Shown: in pieces, positions 19,177 through 28,500 of the stretch
Position numbering within the stretch: the first letter of the stretch is position 1
Layout: each line of letters starts with the position of its first letter
Assembly: GCF_010119545.1 (NCBI RefSeq)
Contig: NZ_JAAEAA010000003.1
Span: forward strand, 207,580-271,579
Direction of reading: 5' to 3'
DNA: 64,000 nt
DNA from: Pontibacter fetidus
GTDB lineage: Bacteria > Bacteroidota > Bacteroidia > Cytophagales > Hymenobacteraceae
Program-made: the position numbers and the translations under genes
The notes under the pieces: model-generated
What the model saw: the letters and a program-made list of their open reading frames with translations, nothing else
What the model was told of the DNA's origin: nothing
The model's database searches: none

Positions 19177-21173
19177 TGCACCCTTTTACCCTTAAAAACT
19201 GCCTGTCAGCTATCCTGTTATGTGTTGTGTTGAGCTTCGCGTTTCAGGTAAAAGCACAGGATACCCAACAGGCCGATAAACACTTTAACGAGTTTGAATT
19301 CAGCCTGGCCCTGGACGAGTACAAAGCCATACTTGACCAGGGAGAGCCGAGCTTAAATGTAGTGCAGCGCATTGCAGATATCTACCGCATCTTAAACAAT
19401 AGCAAAGAGGCAGAGTTCTGGTACGCCCAGGTAATTACGTTTGCCGGCGCCGATCCGTCGGTTTACTATTTATATGCCGAGTCGGCGAAGCGAAACGGGA
19501 ACTATGCCAAGGCAAAGCAACTGTTTATGGAGTATAGCCGCCGCGTGCCGGGGCAGGCAGCGTTGGCGCAGCGCATGGCCGCCTCCTGCGATACGTCGAT
19601 GAAGTGGATGCGCAACCCCAAGCCTTACCGAATAAAAAAAGTAAATAACCTGAACTCCAAAGGTGTTGATTTTAGCCCGTTTAAAGCAAAAGACGGTGTA
19701 TACTTTGCCTCTGACCGCCTGGAAGGCAACACTAAGGAAAAAGTGGAGCAATACGCCTGGACGGGCAACGGCTACATCCAGATGTACTTTGCACCTGCCA
19801 AATCCGATACCTCGTGGGGCGCACCAGAAATATTGCCATCAGCTATAAACACACGTTACCACAACGGTCCGGGTGTATTTCACGAAAAAGATAAGGCGCT
19901 ATACTTTACCCGAACCCACGCTGTACGCCGCGAAGTGAAAAAAAACAGCGACCCTACCAGCTGGTTCCAGGGTACGGAGGGCGGCACACACATAAACCGG
20001 CTTGGCATATATATAGCTGCTAAAAAGGGGAATAAATGGAAAAAGGTAAAAGCATTTAAGTATAACAAAACCGAAGAATACTCGATTGGCCACCCCGCCA
20101 TAACCGAAGATGGCAACACCCTGTACTTTGTGTCGGATATGCCCGGCGGCTTTGGCGAAACTGATATATACTATAGCGAACGACAGCCAAACGGCGAATG
20201 GGGCCAGCCTATAAATGCAGGTAATAAAGTTAACACGGCCGGCCGCGAAAGTTTCCCGAGTTTAGGTGCTGATGGGGTGTTATACTTTTCGTCGGACGGG
20301 CACATGGGCATGGGCGGCCTGGACCTGTTTAAAGCGGTAGGTACACACAAAGCCTGGACCGGAGTTGAGAACCTGAAATACCCGTTCAATACCTCGCACG
20401 ATGACCTAGGCTTTGAAATGGACGCAAACGGCAAAACCGGCCTGATCTCGTCTGGCAGATTTTCGGAGGAGGGTTATGATGATATTTTGTCATTTGTAGA
20501 GAATCGCATCCCGTGCACTATAACAGGTAAAACGATAGAGTATGTGGCGGATAGCCAGAATCGTGGAAAGAAGAAAGAGATGGCGGTTGGCAATGTAAGG
20601 CTTACGGTTACCGAAGTTGGCAGCGATGCCCGTCCTATTGAGGTGATCTCAAACGCTGATGGTACTTTTATGCTGCCGGTATATGGCGGAATGACCTATA
20701 CCATTCGTGGTTCCAAACCAAACTACCTGACACAAACTATAACTGTGCCAGCAGACTGCCGCAAAACCGAAGACTCAGTGCGAGTAGAGATGGTGTTTAA
20801 CCGCGATACCCCTAACAAACCAATCGTGCTGGAAAATATCTACTACGACCTGGACAAGTACGATCTGACACCGCAGGCAGCTGCTGAGTTGGATAAACTG
20901 GTGCAGACTCTGAAAGATAACCCACATATCCGCATAGAGCTTAGCTCGCATACCGATAGCCGACAGACCAACTACTATAACCAGATGTTGTCGGAACTGA
21001 GAGCCAAATCGGCGGTAGATTACCTGGTAGCAAAAGGCATAGAGCGCAGCCGCGTAGAAGCCAAAGGCTACGGCGAAACCCAGCTGATAAACAAATGTGC
21101 AGATGGGGTATCGTGTTCAGAAGACATGCACCAGGAAAACCGCCGTACCGAATTTAAGATACTGGCACGCTAA
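19173..21173 (+). CDS. PorE-like OmpA-family protein (TPR, beta-propeller, CRD, OmpA domain)
   Basis: The 666-residue protein has a signal peptide (about 1-29) and TPR-like helices (about 33-145). A WD40/PD40-like propeller (about 160-445) repeats segments such as GxxLYFVSDMPGGFGxTDIYYS and GVLYFSSDGHMGMGGLDLF. A carboxypeptidase-regulatory-like fold (about 450-540) and a C-terminal OmpA domain (about 550-666) follow; the OmpA domain holds IYYDLDKYDLTPQA and the peptidoglycan-binding SSHTDSRQTNYYNQxLSExRA segment. This order matches PorE of the type IX system, which ties T9SS parts to the cell wall. It ends the operon with a PorP/SprF partner and type-B cargo, so it probably anchors that module. 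It may be one of several paralogues, so I give no symbol. Confidence 0.88.
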   Translation: MMHPFTLKNCLSAILLCVVLSFAFQVKAQDTQQADKHFNEFEFSLALDEYKAILDQGEPSLNVVQRIADIYRILNNSKEAEFWYAQVITFAGADPSVYYLYAESAKRNGNYAKAKQLFMEYSRRVPGQAALAQRMAASCDTSMKWMRNPKPYRIKKVNNLNSKGVDFSPFKAKDGVYFASDRLEGNTKEKVEQYAWTGNGYIQMYFAPAKSDTSWGAPEILPSAINTRYHNGPGVFHEKDKALYFTRTHAVRREVKKNSDPTSWFQGTEGGTHINRLGIYIAAKKGNKWKKVKAFKYNKTEEYSIGHPAITEDGNTLYFVSDMPGGFGETDIYYSERQPNGEWGQPINAGNKVNTAGRESFPSLGADGVLYFSSDGHMGMGGLDLFKAVGTHKAWTGVENLKYPFNTSHDDLGFEMDANGKTGLISSGRFSEEGYDDILSFVENRIPCTITGKTIEYVADSQNRGKKKEMAVGNVRLTVTEVGSDARPIEVISNADGTFMLPVYGGMTYTIRGSKPNYLTQTITVPADCRKTEDSVRVEMVFNRDTPNKPIVLENIYYDLDKYDLTPQAAAELDKLVQTLKDNPHIRIELSSHTDSRQTNYYNQMLSELRAKSAVDYLVAKGIERSRVEAKGYGETQLINKCADGVSCSEDMHQENRRTEFKILAR

Positions 21174-21200
21174 GAAACTGACTTCAGTAGCATAAAAATA

Positions 21201-21234
21201 AAAAGAGCGGCACTATACCAGTGCCGCTCTTTTT
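21201..21234. terminator. Bidirectional terminator between convergent genes
   Basis: AAAAGAGCGGCACT pairs perfectly with AGTGCCGCTCTTTT around a 5-base loop. The T and A runs on both sides let it serve the OmpA-family gene (plus strand) and the dehydrogenase gene (minus strand). Confidence 0.9.
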
Positions 21235-21255
21235 ATTGAAACTATAGTTTATAGT

Positions 21256-22023
21256 TTACTGCGCCGACCAACCACCATCTATAGGCAACATAGCGCCGGT
21301 AAGCTGGCTGGCAGTATCTGTGGCCAAATACAAAGCCAAGTTGGCAATAGCATCTATCGTTACAAACTGCTTTACAGCCTGCTTTTTCAGCATTACTTTC
21401 TCTATCACCTCCGACTCCGACATTTGGTGGGCTTTGGCCTGGTCAGCTATCTGGGCTTCTACTAAAGGCGTACGTACATAACCAGGGCAGATAGCGTTGC
21501 AAGTAATGTTGTGCGGTGCACCTTCCAGGGCCAGTACTTTTGTTAAGCCGGCAATGCCGTGCTTGGCTGTTACGTAAGCAATTTTATACTCTGACGCACG
21601 CAAGGCATGCGCCGATGCTATGTTGATGATACGGCCAAAACCTCGGGACTTCATACCAGGCCATACTGCCTTAGCCGCATGAAATGACGCCGACATGTTA
21701 ACTGATATTATCGCATCCCATTTGTCTTCCGGAAACTCATCTACAGGTGCCACATACTGTATGCCTGCATTGTTGACAAGGATATCTACCTGGCCAAGTT
21801 CCTGCTCGGCTAAGCTTACCATTTCGCGTATCTGCTCCGGCTTCATCAGGTTGGCAGGGGAGTGTAGTACCTTAACGCTGTGCTCGGCAGCCAGTTCTTT
21901 TGCTATTTCAGGCCCGTTTGGCTCGAGGCCGTTAAGTAACAGGTTGTAGCCTTTTGCTGCAAAAGCCCGGGCAATGCCTAAGCCAATGCCGCTGGTGCCT
22001 CCGGTTATCAAAACATTTTTCAT
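21256..22023 (-). CDS. 3-hydroxybutyrate dehydrogenase (short-chain dehydrogenase)
   Basis: The 255-residue cytosolic enzyme oxidises D-3-hydroxybutyrate to acetoacetate with NAD+. The short-chain dehydrogenase signature is complete: the TGGTSGIG cofactor loop near residues 7-14, NNAG, and the catalytic set SAHALRASEYKIAYVTAKHG with Tyr and Lys in YxxxK. Segments IQYVAPVDEFP, CPGYVRTPLVEAQI and KKQAVKQFV distinguish 3-hydroxybutyrate dehydrogenase from generic members. It is downstream of the TonB receptor gene but separated from it by a terminator hairpin (22048-22080), so it may be partly independent. The upstream transporter and hydrolase suggest scavenging of hydroxybutyrate or its oligomers, which is inference. 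Confidence 0.85.
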   Translation of the reverse strand: MKNVLITGGTSGIGLGIARAFAAKGYNLLLNGLEPNGPEIAKELAAEHSVKVLHSPANLMKPEQIREMVSLAEQELGQVDILVNNAGIQYVAPVDEFPEDKWDAIISVNMSASFHAAKAVWPGMKSRGFGRIINIASAHALRASEYKIAYVTAKHGIAGLTKVLALEGAPHNITCNAICPGYVRTPLVEAQIADQAKAHQMSESEVIEKVMLKKQAVKQFVTIDAIANLALYLATDTASQLTGAMLPIDGGWSAQ

Positions 22024-22047
22024 ATGCTGGTAATCTATAGTTGGTGT

Positions 22048-22080
22048 AAAAAACCAGAGCGCCCTATAAGAGCGCTCTGG
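22048..22080 (-). terminator. Terminator after the TonB receptor gene
   Basis: Read on the minus strand, CCAGAGCGC pairs with GCGCTCTGG around a 9-base loop and is followed by six T. Confidence 0.85.
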
Positions 22081-22101
22081 ACAAATCTAACTTTAACTGA
22101 T

Positions 22102-24591
22102 CTACTTATTTTCTTTCTTTCCACCAAAATTGAAGAGTAACTCTACAGAGTACAGGCGACCGATATTTGGAGAATACACATACTCGCGCTGCTCATCATC
22201 AAACAGGTTAGATACGCTTGCACCCAACGTTACCCAGTCTGTAAACTTATAGCCACCGCTCAGGTCTACAGATGTAAAACCACCCAGCGGGCCGTAGTTA
22301 TAGTTTGAGCCCAGCACACGAGTACCGGCACCTTTTTCGGCTGCTATCTGCTGGCCGGAGTAGAAGTTGAACTCAGGCAACCAGCGCACATTAAGCGACA
22401 TGAACAGCTTTTCGTTTGCCAGGTTGCGGGCCGTAAAGTTAAAGTTAGCACGGTGCTTGGCGGCGTTCAGGCTGCTCTCTGCATCCGATACCTTACCATC
22501 TCTGTTGGCATCGTTATCCAGGTTGTCCTGGTCTGTAATGTCGGAGTTGAAGTAAGAGTATTTTACCCCGATGCTATAGTTGTCGTCGATGTAATAGTTA
22601 AGGCCAAGGTCAGTACCCCACGAGTTTACTTTACCATAGTTCAGGTAGGTCAGGTAGTAGTTCAGCACAGTTGCTGCTGACTCGGTTACATCTACATCTC
22701 CTTTTTTGATCACACGCTCTTTACCCATAATTGGTGTTATAGCGGTAAGCGGCGAGATAAAGTCTTTTGACTTAGAGTACCAGCTGCTGATGTCGAAATA
22801 CAGGTTTTCAACTGGAGTGCCTTTGTAACCTACTTCAAACGTCTGCACTTTTTCTACTTTCAGCTTTTCTATTGTTCTGATATCGCCTGTTTCGGTGTTC
22901 TTTATAGTTAGGCCGGCACCGTTACCAAGTATGGCCAGCAAACCGGTGTTGGCATAAAACTCCTGGAACTGGATAGACGGAGCCGAGAAAGCTTTGCCAT
23001 AAGTAGCTCTGAACGTACCGCCCAGCGCGTTGTAAGTTAAAGCTGCTTTAGGGCTGAACTGTGTGCCATAGTTGTCGTGGTTATCTACGCGGCCACCCAC
23101 CAGGGCGCGGAACTTGTCTGTCAGGTTACGCTCTATCTGCAATACCCCGCCATACTGGTTCAGGATAATGTTGCCGGCTTTGTCGTCGAGGTACGTCTGG
23201 CGGCTGTAAGCTACATCGCGCTGGTAGTTCAGGCCAGTTACAATGTCAAAACCTGCAAAATTGTTGTTGTACTGTAGTTCACCATTCAGGCGGTGGCTCA
23301 GGTCAATAAATCCCGGGAATGCAACTGCTGGAGAACCTTCAAATATCTCGCCTGCTTTGGCGCCTGTTCTTGAGTATTTGTGTGCCTGCTCTTGTGTAGC
23401 ACCCTTGCTAAGTAAAGTATAGTAGTTGGTGGTACGGGCGTTTATCTGGTAGGTATCGCCGGCATCGTTCCAGGTGGCGTATAGTTGGCCAAATACTCTA
23501 GGCGTTACAATACGGCCCTGCAGGTACTGGAATGTCCAGTCGTTGATCTGGTTACGACCGTTGTTAGTTACGCCAAGGTTAGAGCCCTGCCCGAAGCCAT
23601 AGTCTGCAATAAGGTCTATTTTATCGGTTGGGCTATAGTATAACGCCGATCCAAAACGCTTCGACTCAAACTTATAATCTACATCATATTCCGGTACGCC
23701 CACGGTGCCTATATAAACCGAATCCTGGAACTCGAAGTCATTTCCGGTGGTGTATTCGCCGGTTACTTTAAACGCAAATTTCGGGCTGATAACGCTGGCA
23801 TGGCGAACGCGGGTGCTTAGTACATCCTGGTTACCGGCACTTAAGGCAACTGTTGTGCCTTGGTAGCGGCGTGGGTCTTTTGTAATAGTGTTGATGATAC
23901 CGTTGTGGGCATTCGGGCCATAAAGCGCCGAAGACGGACCAAGAATAACCTCTACACGCTCGATGTCTTCTTTTATAGTTGTGTTGTAGAAACCGGCTGG
24001 CAAGCCAGTACCGCCCGGCAGCATCGAGTTACGGCCATCCGTCATCTGGTACATTTTCACGTTGAAGGCATTGTTAAAACCACGTGCGTTTATACCAACC
24101 CCGATCACACCAGAACGAACCACTTCCACGCCCTGTACCTTATTCAGCACTTCGCCAATGTTGAACGAAGGAAGCTCAGTTAAGTCACGGGAAGAGATAA
24201 CACCAATGGCAGCAGGCGCTTCGGTAATTTTTTCCGGGCGACGGGTTGCTGACACCACGATCTCATCGCTCACCAGCGACGAAGCTTTCATGGAGATGGT
24301 GCCTACGTTAGCGGAGCCGCTGGCGTCAACTGTAATAGCAATTTTAGGATAAGAATACCCCACATAAGTAATGCGCAGGTTATAGTTACCAGCCGGCACG
24401 CCGGTAATGGTAAAATCGCCGGATGCGTTGGTAGTTGCTCCTTTAGATGTGCCCTCTACCAGCACCGAAGCGCCGATCAAAGGTTCCTGTGTGTCAGCGC
24501 CCAATACCCTACCGGTAATGGATCCGCTTTGTGCCAGCGCCATCTGTGTAATACAGAAAAGCGACAGCATGAGTAAGTAAAGTTTTTTCAT
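22102..24591 (-). CDS. TonB-dependent outer-membrane receptor with CarboxypepD-like N-domain
   Basis: The 829-residue protein has a signal peptide (1-20). A carboxypeptidase-regulatory-like fold (about 22-105) begins GSITGRVLGADTQEPLIGASV. The plug domain (about 115-240) contains EVVRSGVIGVGINARGFNNAF and ERVEVILGPSSALYGPNAHNG. The remainder is a TonB-dependent barrel ending in strands with terminal hydrophobic residues (VELLFNFGGKKENK). It imports an unknown substrate across the outer membrane using TonB. No SusD partner lies beside it, which argues against a classic polysaccharide-utilisation pair. A secreted alpha/beta hydrolase gene ends 37 bases upstream, with a sodium symporter before it, all on one strand. 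Confidence 0.9.
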   Translation of the reverse strand: MKKLYLLMLSLFCITQMALAQSGSITGRVLGADTQEPLIGASVLVEGTSKGATTNASGDFTITGVPAGNYNLRITYVGYSYPKIAITVDASGSANVGTISMKASSLVSDEIVVSATRRPEKITEAPAAIGVISSRDLTELPSFNIGEVLNKVQGVEVVRSGVIGVGINARGFNNAFNVKMYQMTDGRNSMLPGGTGLPAGFYNTTIKEDIERVEVILGPSSALYGPNAHNGIINTITKDPRRYQGTTVALSAGNQDVLSTRVRHASVISPKFAFKVTGEYTTGNDFEFQDSVYIGTVGVPEYDVDYKFESKRFGSALYYSPTDKIDLIADYGFGQGSNLGVTNNGRNQINDWTFQYLQGRIVTPRVFGQLYATWNDAGDTYQINARTTNYYTLLSKGATQEQAHKYSRTGAKAGEIFEGSPAVAFPGFIDLSHRLNGELQYNNNFAGFDIVTGLNYQRDVAYSRQTYLDDKAGNIILNQYGGVLQIERNLTDKFRALVGGRVDNHDNYGTQFSPKAALTYNALGGTFRATYGKAFSAPSIQFQEFYANTGLLAILGNGAGLTIKNTETGDIRTIEKLKVEKVQTFEVGYKGTPVENLYFDISSWYSKSKDFISPLTAITPIMGKERVIKKGDVDVTESAATVLNYYLTYLNYGKVNSWGTDLGLNYYIDDNYSIGVKYSYFNSDITDQDNLDNDANRDGKVSDAESSLNAAKHRANFNFTARNLANEKLFMSLNVRWLPEFNFYSGQQIAAEKGAGTRVLGSNYNYGPLGGFTSVDLSGGYKFTDWVTLGASVSNLFDDEQREYVYSPNIGRLYSVELLFNFGGKKENK

Positions 24592-24628
24592 GAGTAGGTC
24601 AGTTAATTTATGTTTTATAGGTTAGGTG

Positions 24629-25630
24629 TTAATTATTTTTTTCATTTATAAACTCCCGGACAGCTTTATTAAAGGCCGCGGCTTGCTCGTACTGCACAAA
24701 ATGTCCCGCTTGTGGCAACAACAGCACTTGGCTGTTCTTTATGCGTTCTTTGCCTATAGTTGCCACTGCCTGGGTCGTTAAGGTCGGGTTCAGGTATTTG
24801 TTTGGTATCAGGGCATCTTGTTCCCCGAATATGATCAGGGTTGGGGTTTGTAGTTGCGTCAGCTTTTCGTGAACCGGTTCGTCTACCATAGCGGCTACAC
24901 TGGCTGCTACCGCCTTACTATAGTTTGCAAAGTCCGGCGAGGTAGCCATCTTCATTCTGTCATCCACCATAAACTGCGCATCGGCAGGCATCTGGTAAAA
25001 GTTGATTTTAATGTTAGCTGCGGCTTTTTCGGGACTGGTGTTCTGTACACTTTCCGGCGTTACCGTCATTTTAAACAGTTGCTTCTGCTGCTCGGTAAAT
25101 GTCTCTAATCCGGCAGGTGCTGCCAGTACCAGTTTCTTTACCCGCTCCGGGGCCTGCAGTGCAGCGGTAATGGCAATCTGCCCACCCATCGAATGGCCAA
25201 CTAAGGTCGCCTGCTTTATTTTCAGCTTATCCATTAACTGCAGCACGGTTTGCGCGTAAGCGGCCATGCCTACCTCTATGTTCTCTTTCGATGATTTTCC
25301 GTAACCCGGCAGGTCTATGGCTATAGTTCTATAGTTTGTGCTGAGGTCTTCAATGTTCTTGTTCCAGGCGGGCAGGTAGCTGCCGAGGCCGTGTATAAAA
25401 ATAAGTGTTTCGGAGCCCTTGCCCTGGTCGGTGTAAGCTATAGTGGTGCCGTTGGCCAGCCTCAGTTTTTGAGTCGGGTATTTATAGTTCAGGTTCTCGA
25501 ATGTGGGGTCTGTGGCCGGGTTTGCTATAGTTGCGCCGGTGGCTATAGTTGCCGGCGACTGGCATTGGGCATTAAGGCCAGCCAGGGAAAGCAGCAACAG
25601 CAGTGCCGGAGTTTTATACTTCGTTCTCAT
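24629..25630 (-). CDS. Secreted alpha/beta hydrolase
   Basis: The product has 333 residues from ATG 25630; a TTG six bases earlier is less likely. A signal peptide covers about 1-23. The alpha/beta hydrolase fold follows with oxyanion segment HGLGSYLPAW, nucleophile elbow GHSMGG, acid FGEQDALIP and histidine QAGHFVQYE. It should act in the periplasm or outside the cell on an ester or similar bond. It overlaps the symporter gene by 17 bases and precedes the TonB receptor by 37, implying shared expression. With a 3-hydroxybutyrate dehydrogenase further down, hydrolysis of hydroxyalkanoate oligomers is an attractive but unproven substrate guess. Confidence 0.85.
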   Translation of the reverse strand: MRTKYKTPALLLLLSLAGLNAQCQSPATIATGATIANPATDPTFENLNYKYPTQKLRLANGTTIAYTDQGKGSETLIFIHGLGSYLPAWNKNIEDLSTNYRTIAIDLPGYGKSSKENIEVGMAAYAQTVLQLMDKLKIKQATLVGHSMGGQIAITAALQAPERVKKLVLAAPAGLETFTEQQKQLFKMTVTPESVQNTSPEKAAANIKINFYQMPADAQFMVDDRMKMATSPDFANYSKAVAASVAAMVDEPVHEKLTQLQTPTLIIFGEQDALIPNKYLNPTLTTQAVATIGKERIKNSQVLLLPQAGHFVQYEQAAAFNKAVREFINEKNN

Positions 25631-27167
25631 AAGCAACAGGTTGTTTTAAAGCGTTAGAAGTTACCATTTCTTTGGCAGGTTCTGGCTTCCGGAAGGCATA
25701 ATAAAGGGCAAGGCCAACTATAACCGAAGCAAGTATAGCCAGTGCGGCGGCAATGCCGGGGTTGCGCACCGGCGCATCCATGTAAGATGTAAGGCCACCG
25801 TAATAAATAGCAAAATGTACCACCACCGATGTAAGCGAAGCCGCGACCGGCGCAACAAGCGGCACGCGCTTCAGGAACATGCCAAAAAGCACCGGCACAA
25901 AGGCAGCAGAAAAATAAGCATACACCCCGTTCTGGGCAAAAATACCAACGCTCAGGTTCGGGTTCTGCAGCTGGTCGAAGGTGAGCAGAATGGTAACTAT
26001 AGCCAGCACAACAATTACAAGCCGGTTTATCAGTACGCTTTTAGTTTCTGAGTTTATGCCGAAAAGTGGTGTGATGATGTCAGAAGTGATGGTGATGGAA
26101 AGCGACTGAATAAGCCCTTCCAGCGTAGAAAGCCCCGCCGAGATAAGGCCCATAACAACCAGCAAGCCCATGTATACCGGAAACTCCTGCACCACATACG
26201 CTGACATAATGCCATCTACAGGTATGGCAGTGCCGTTTATAGTCAGGTCTGGGAAGGTAAGGCGGGCATAGAGGCCGGCGATAACCACTAGGAAGAACAG
26301 CGCCTGTACGATAATGCCTACTAGCAGGTATTGGTTTACATCCTTGGCGTCTTTCAGCAGCAGCGATTTGGTAATGATGTGCGGCTGGCAAACAATGGCT
26401 ACCCCTATAATGATCTGGCAAAAGATACTTTCAAAGCTATCCCTGAACAGGAAACTGTCGGGGTTGGTAACAGTGGTAAGTGCCGGGTCTATGGCAGCAA
26501 GTTTATCCAGGAAGCCATGCACGCCGTTGCTGAAATGCTCGTAACCCGAACCTAGCAAGATTACAGCAACAATAAGCATCAATACAGCCTGCACCAGGTT
26601 GGTATATACCATAGAGTTGGCACCGCCAAACATCATGTACCCGAACACAAACACCACAATGCCCACACAGGCATACAGTTCGTTCAGGTTAAGCACGCTG
26701 GCCAGCACTTTGGTCAAGCCCACACAGATCAGAACTATAAACGTGATCAGCAGCAACGACAGAAAGGCAAAGAACAAGGTGTAGCCTTTGCTTTTGTAAA
26801 CAGCTCCCATCCACTGGGCCATAGTTTGTGCTTTTACTGCTGTGCCCATCGCCCGGAAGCCTTTGGTAAGTATTACCAGCGACACCAGGGCGGCGGCAGG
26901 CAACGCAATACCCATCGAGATGACACCGCTGATACCGTAAAGGGCTACAAAACCGGGATTGATAATAAAAGTGGCAGCGCTCGTCATGGAGGCAGCCAGC
27001 GCCAGGCCAACAGCTACCGGTGAAAAGGTAACACTGCCAAGCGCATAATCAGCGATGGAGCTGGTACGCAACGCACCGCGTATCACGAAAAACAGGATAA
27101 CAGCAGCATAAGCAATTACCAGTATCCAGCCTGCTGTTACAAGTTCAGAAGACGCTAAGGTGTTCAT
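25614..27167 (-). CDS. Sodium:solute symporter family transporter
   Basis: From ATG 27167 the protein has 517 residues. A longer reading from 27245 would add an implausible 26-residue extension before the first membrane segment. About 13 hydrophobic segments are visible, beginning VTAGWILVIAYAAVILFFV. The family segments ASMTSAATFIINPG and CQPHIITKSLLLK are present, the latter resembling acetate and monocarboxylate members. It would import a small solute with sodium. The stop overlaps the hydrolase start. Monocarboxylate transport such as 3-hydroxybutyrate fits the neighbours, but the substrate cannot be read from sequence. Confidence 0.85.
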   Translation of the reverse strand: MNTLASSELVTAGWILVIAYAAVILFFVIRGALRTSSIADYALGSVTFSPVAVGLALAASMTSAATFIINPGFVALYGISGVISMGIALPAAALVSLVILTKGFRAMGTAVKAQTMAQWMGAVYKSKGYTLFFAFLSLLLITFIVLICVGLTKVLASVLNLNELYACVGIVVFVFGYMMFGGANSMVYTNLVQAVLMLIVAVILLGSGYEHFSNGVHGFLDKLAAIDPALTTVTNPDSFLFRDSFESIFCQIIIGVAIVCQPHIITKSLLLKDAKDVNQYLLVGIIVQALFFLVVIAGLYARLTFPDLTINGTAIPVDGIMSAYVVQEFPVYMGLLVVMGLISAGLSTLEGLIQSLSITITSDIITPLFGINSETKSVLINRLVIVVLAIVTILLTFDQLQNPNLSVGIFAQNGVYAYFSAAFVPVLFGMFLKRVPLVAPVAASLTSVVVHFAIYYGGLTSYMDAPVRNPGIAAALAILASVIVGLALYYAFRKPEPAKEMVTSNALKQPVAYENEV

Positions 27168-27419
27168 AGGGGTGGGGCTATTTGTAATAAAATGTTCTAT
27201 TAATTTAGATAATATTACACATAGCTCCACAGCTATACTTGCCAACTTCGCTTTTTTCGAGGTGAAATCGGGAAGCTGTGAGGTGAGGCTGTTTAATAGT
27301 TTCGGGTACTGAGTTAAAGGTAAGGCGGGTATAAGTGGCTGTAGGCTGGCGCTGATCTTCGATTCGTGATTTACGCTGTTGCCGGATTTGCAATTCTACC
27401 GGGCCAGTTCCCAACTATA

Positions 27420-27665
27420 GTCGTATCTGCTGATGAACTCATCCCTTACCCCTACAAAGAAGGACTCGCTGGGAATTAAATCTGTTCTATCCTCTTTTTT
27501 GTCATCCTGAACGTGTTACATCCTGAACTTGATTCGGGAAATCTTGTAGCCTATAGCGAGAGCTTAACTTCCCTTCCACCAGGTTTCTTTACAGAATGAC
27601 AGCAAATTCTTAAAGCTTATGCTTAGCCTTAAAAGTCCCCTTTAAAGAGTGCAGGGGCGATAATC
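27420..27665. repeat. Composite intergenic repeat (GTCATCCTGA palindrome inside CCCCTTTGAAGGGG-type arms)
   Basis: The 525-base spacer 27168-27692 holds no gene. At 27501-27601 lies an imperfect palindrome that starts GTCATCCTGAAC and ends ACAGAATGACAG. It is flanked by degenerate, inverted copies of the 660-766 repeat family (about 27430-27458 and 27633-27662). The part 27168-27420 shows nothing I can name. Related copies of the palindrome are at 39350-39428, 43476-43548 and 63513-63545. Confidence 0.6.
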
Positions 27666-27692
27666 GTTTTCTGAACCTGAATACAGTGTGCT

Positions 27693-28460
27693 CTAAATTA
27701 TCTGCAGCCGCTTGAGCAATGCATCTTTATGTGTGTTACCGATCGGGATGCTTTTGCCGCCGATCAGGATGTTATTGTCTTCGATAGCCTCGATGGCCGT
27801 GAGGCGTACAATATAGGAACGATGAACCCGCATAAAATCTTTGGCAGGCAGGTGCTGTTCCAGGTTTTTCAGGCTTTGGCTAACCAGGTACAGGTGCTGT
27901 TGCGTTTTAATATTGCAGTAGATATCCTGTGCTTCTGCCCAAACTATATCTGCTAAGGCCACTTTCTCCAGGCGGTTGCGCACCTTCAGGAACAGGGTAT
28001 CGTGGAGCAGGTAATTATCAGTTATCTGATTAGTTGGCGCTTCGGGTGTAGTTTCTATAGTTGCAGCTGTGGGTGGTTGCTGTCTTAAGCTAGCGTTGTG
28101 GATGGCTACCTCTATGCTGCTTTGCAGAGTGCGCACATCAAAAGGCTTTACCAGGTAAGCGTGCGGGCTGGTGAGTTTGGCGCGGTCAATGGTCTCTTTA
28201 TCCGACAGGGCCGTCATAAAAATAAATGGTATTTTACTCACCTTAGCAAGTATAGCTGCCGTGTCAATCCCATCCAGTTTACCATCCAGGGTAATGTCAA
28301 GTATAGCCAGGTCGGGGTTGTGCTCATGTATCTGCAGCAGCAGCTCTTCGCCAGAGCTCACAATGGTGCACACTTCATAGCCCATTTCCTCCAGCGAAAA
28401 CGCCAGGTTCTGAGCGATCACCACATCATCTTCCGCTATCAATAACTTTACGTTGGCCAT
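27693..28460 (-). CDS. LytTR-type response regulator
   Basis: The 255-residue protein has a receiver domain (about 4-120) with acidic pair D11-D12, phospho-acceptor Asp55 in AILDITLDG, Thr in FMTALSD and Lys in LVKPFD. A linker leads to a LytTR DNA-binding domain (about 155-250) with NRLEKVALADIVWAEA and FMRVHRSYIVRLTAI. When phosphorylated it should bind direct repeats and regulate transcription. It is divergent from a histidine kinase gene (28736), probably its partner. That kinase is of HisKA type rather than the type usually paired with LytTR regulators. The spacer between them carries a MITE. Confidence 0.92.
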   Translation of the reverse strand: MANVKLLIAEDDVVIAQNLAFSLEEMGYEVCTIVSSGEELLLQIHEHNPDLAILDITLDGKLDGIDTAAILAKVSKIPFIFMTALSDKETIDRAKLTSPHAYLVKPFDVRTLQSSIEVAIHNASLRQQPPTAATIETTPEAPTNQITDNYLLHDTLFLKVRNRLEKVALADIVWAEAQDIYCNIKTQQHLYLVSQSLKNLEQHLPAKDFMRVHRSYIVRLTAIEAIEDNNILIGGKSIPIGNTHKDALLKRLQII

Positions 28461-28500
28461 ACCAGCTGCTTTTACCCGATCAAGATAGAAAATTTACTTT

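Noticed and set aside
22102..24591. SusC-type polysaccharide transporter
   Set aside because: No SusD gene is adjacent and the protein is shorter than typical SusC, so a general TonB receptor is the safer call.
27168..27245. N-terminal extension of the sodium symporter to 27245
   Set aside because: The extra 26 residues precede the natural first membrane segment; ATG 27167 gives the usual family start.
27205..27414. 69-codon frame upstream of the symporter gene
   Set aside because: It has no recognisable feature and overlaps the unlikely N-terminal extension of the symporter.
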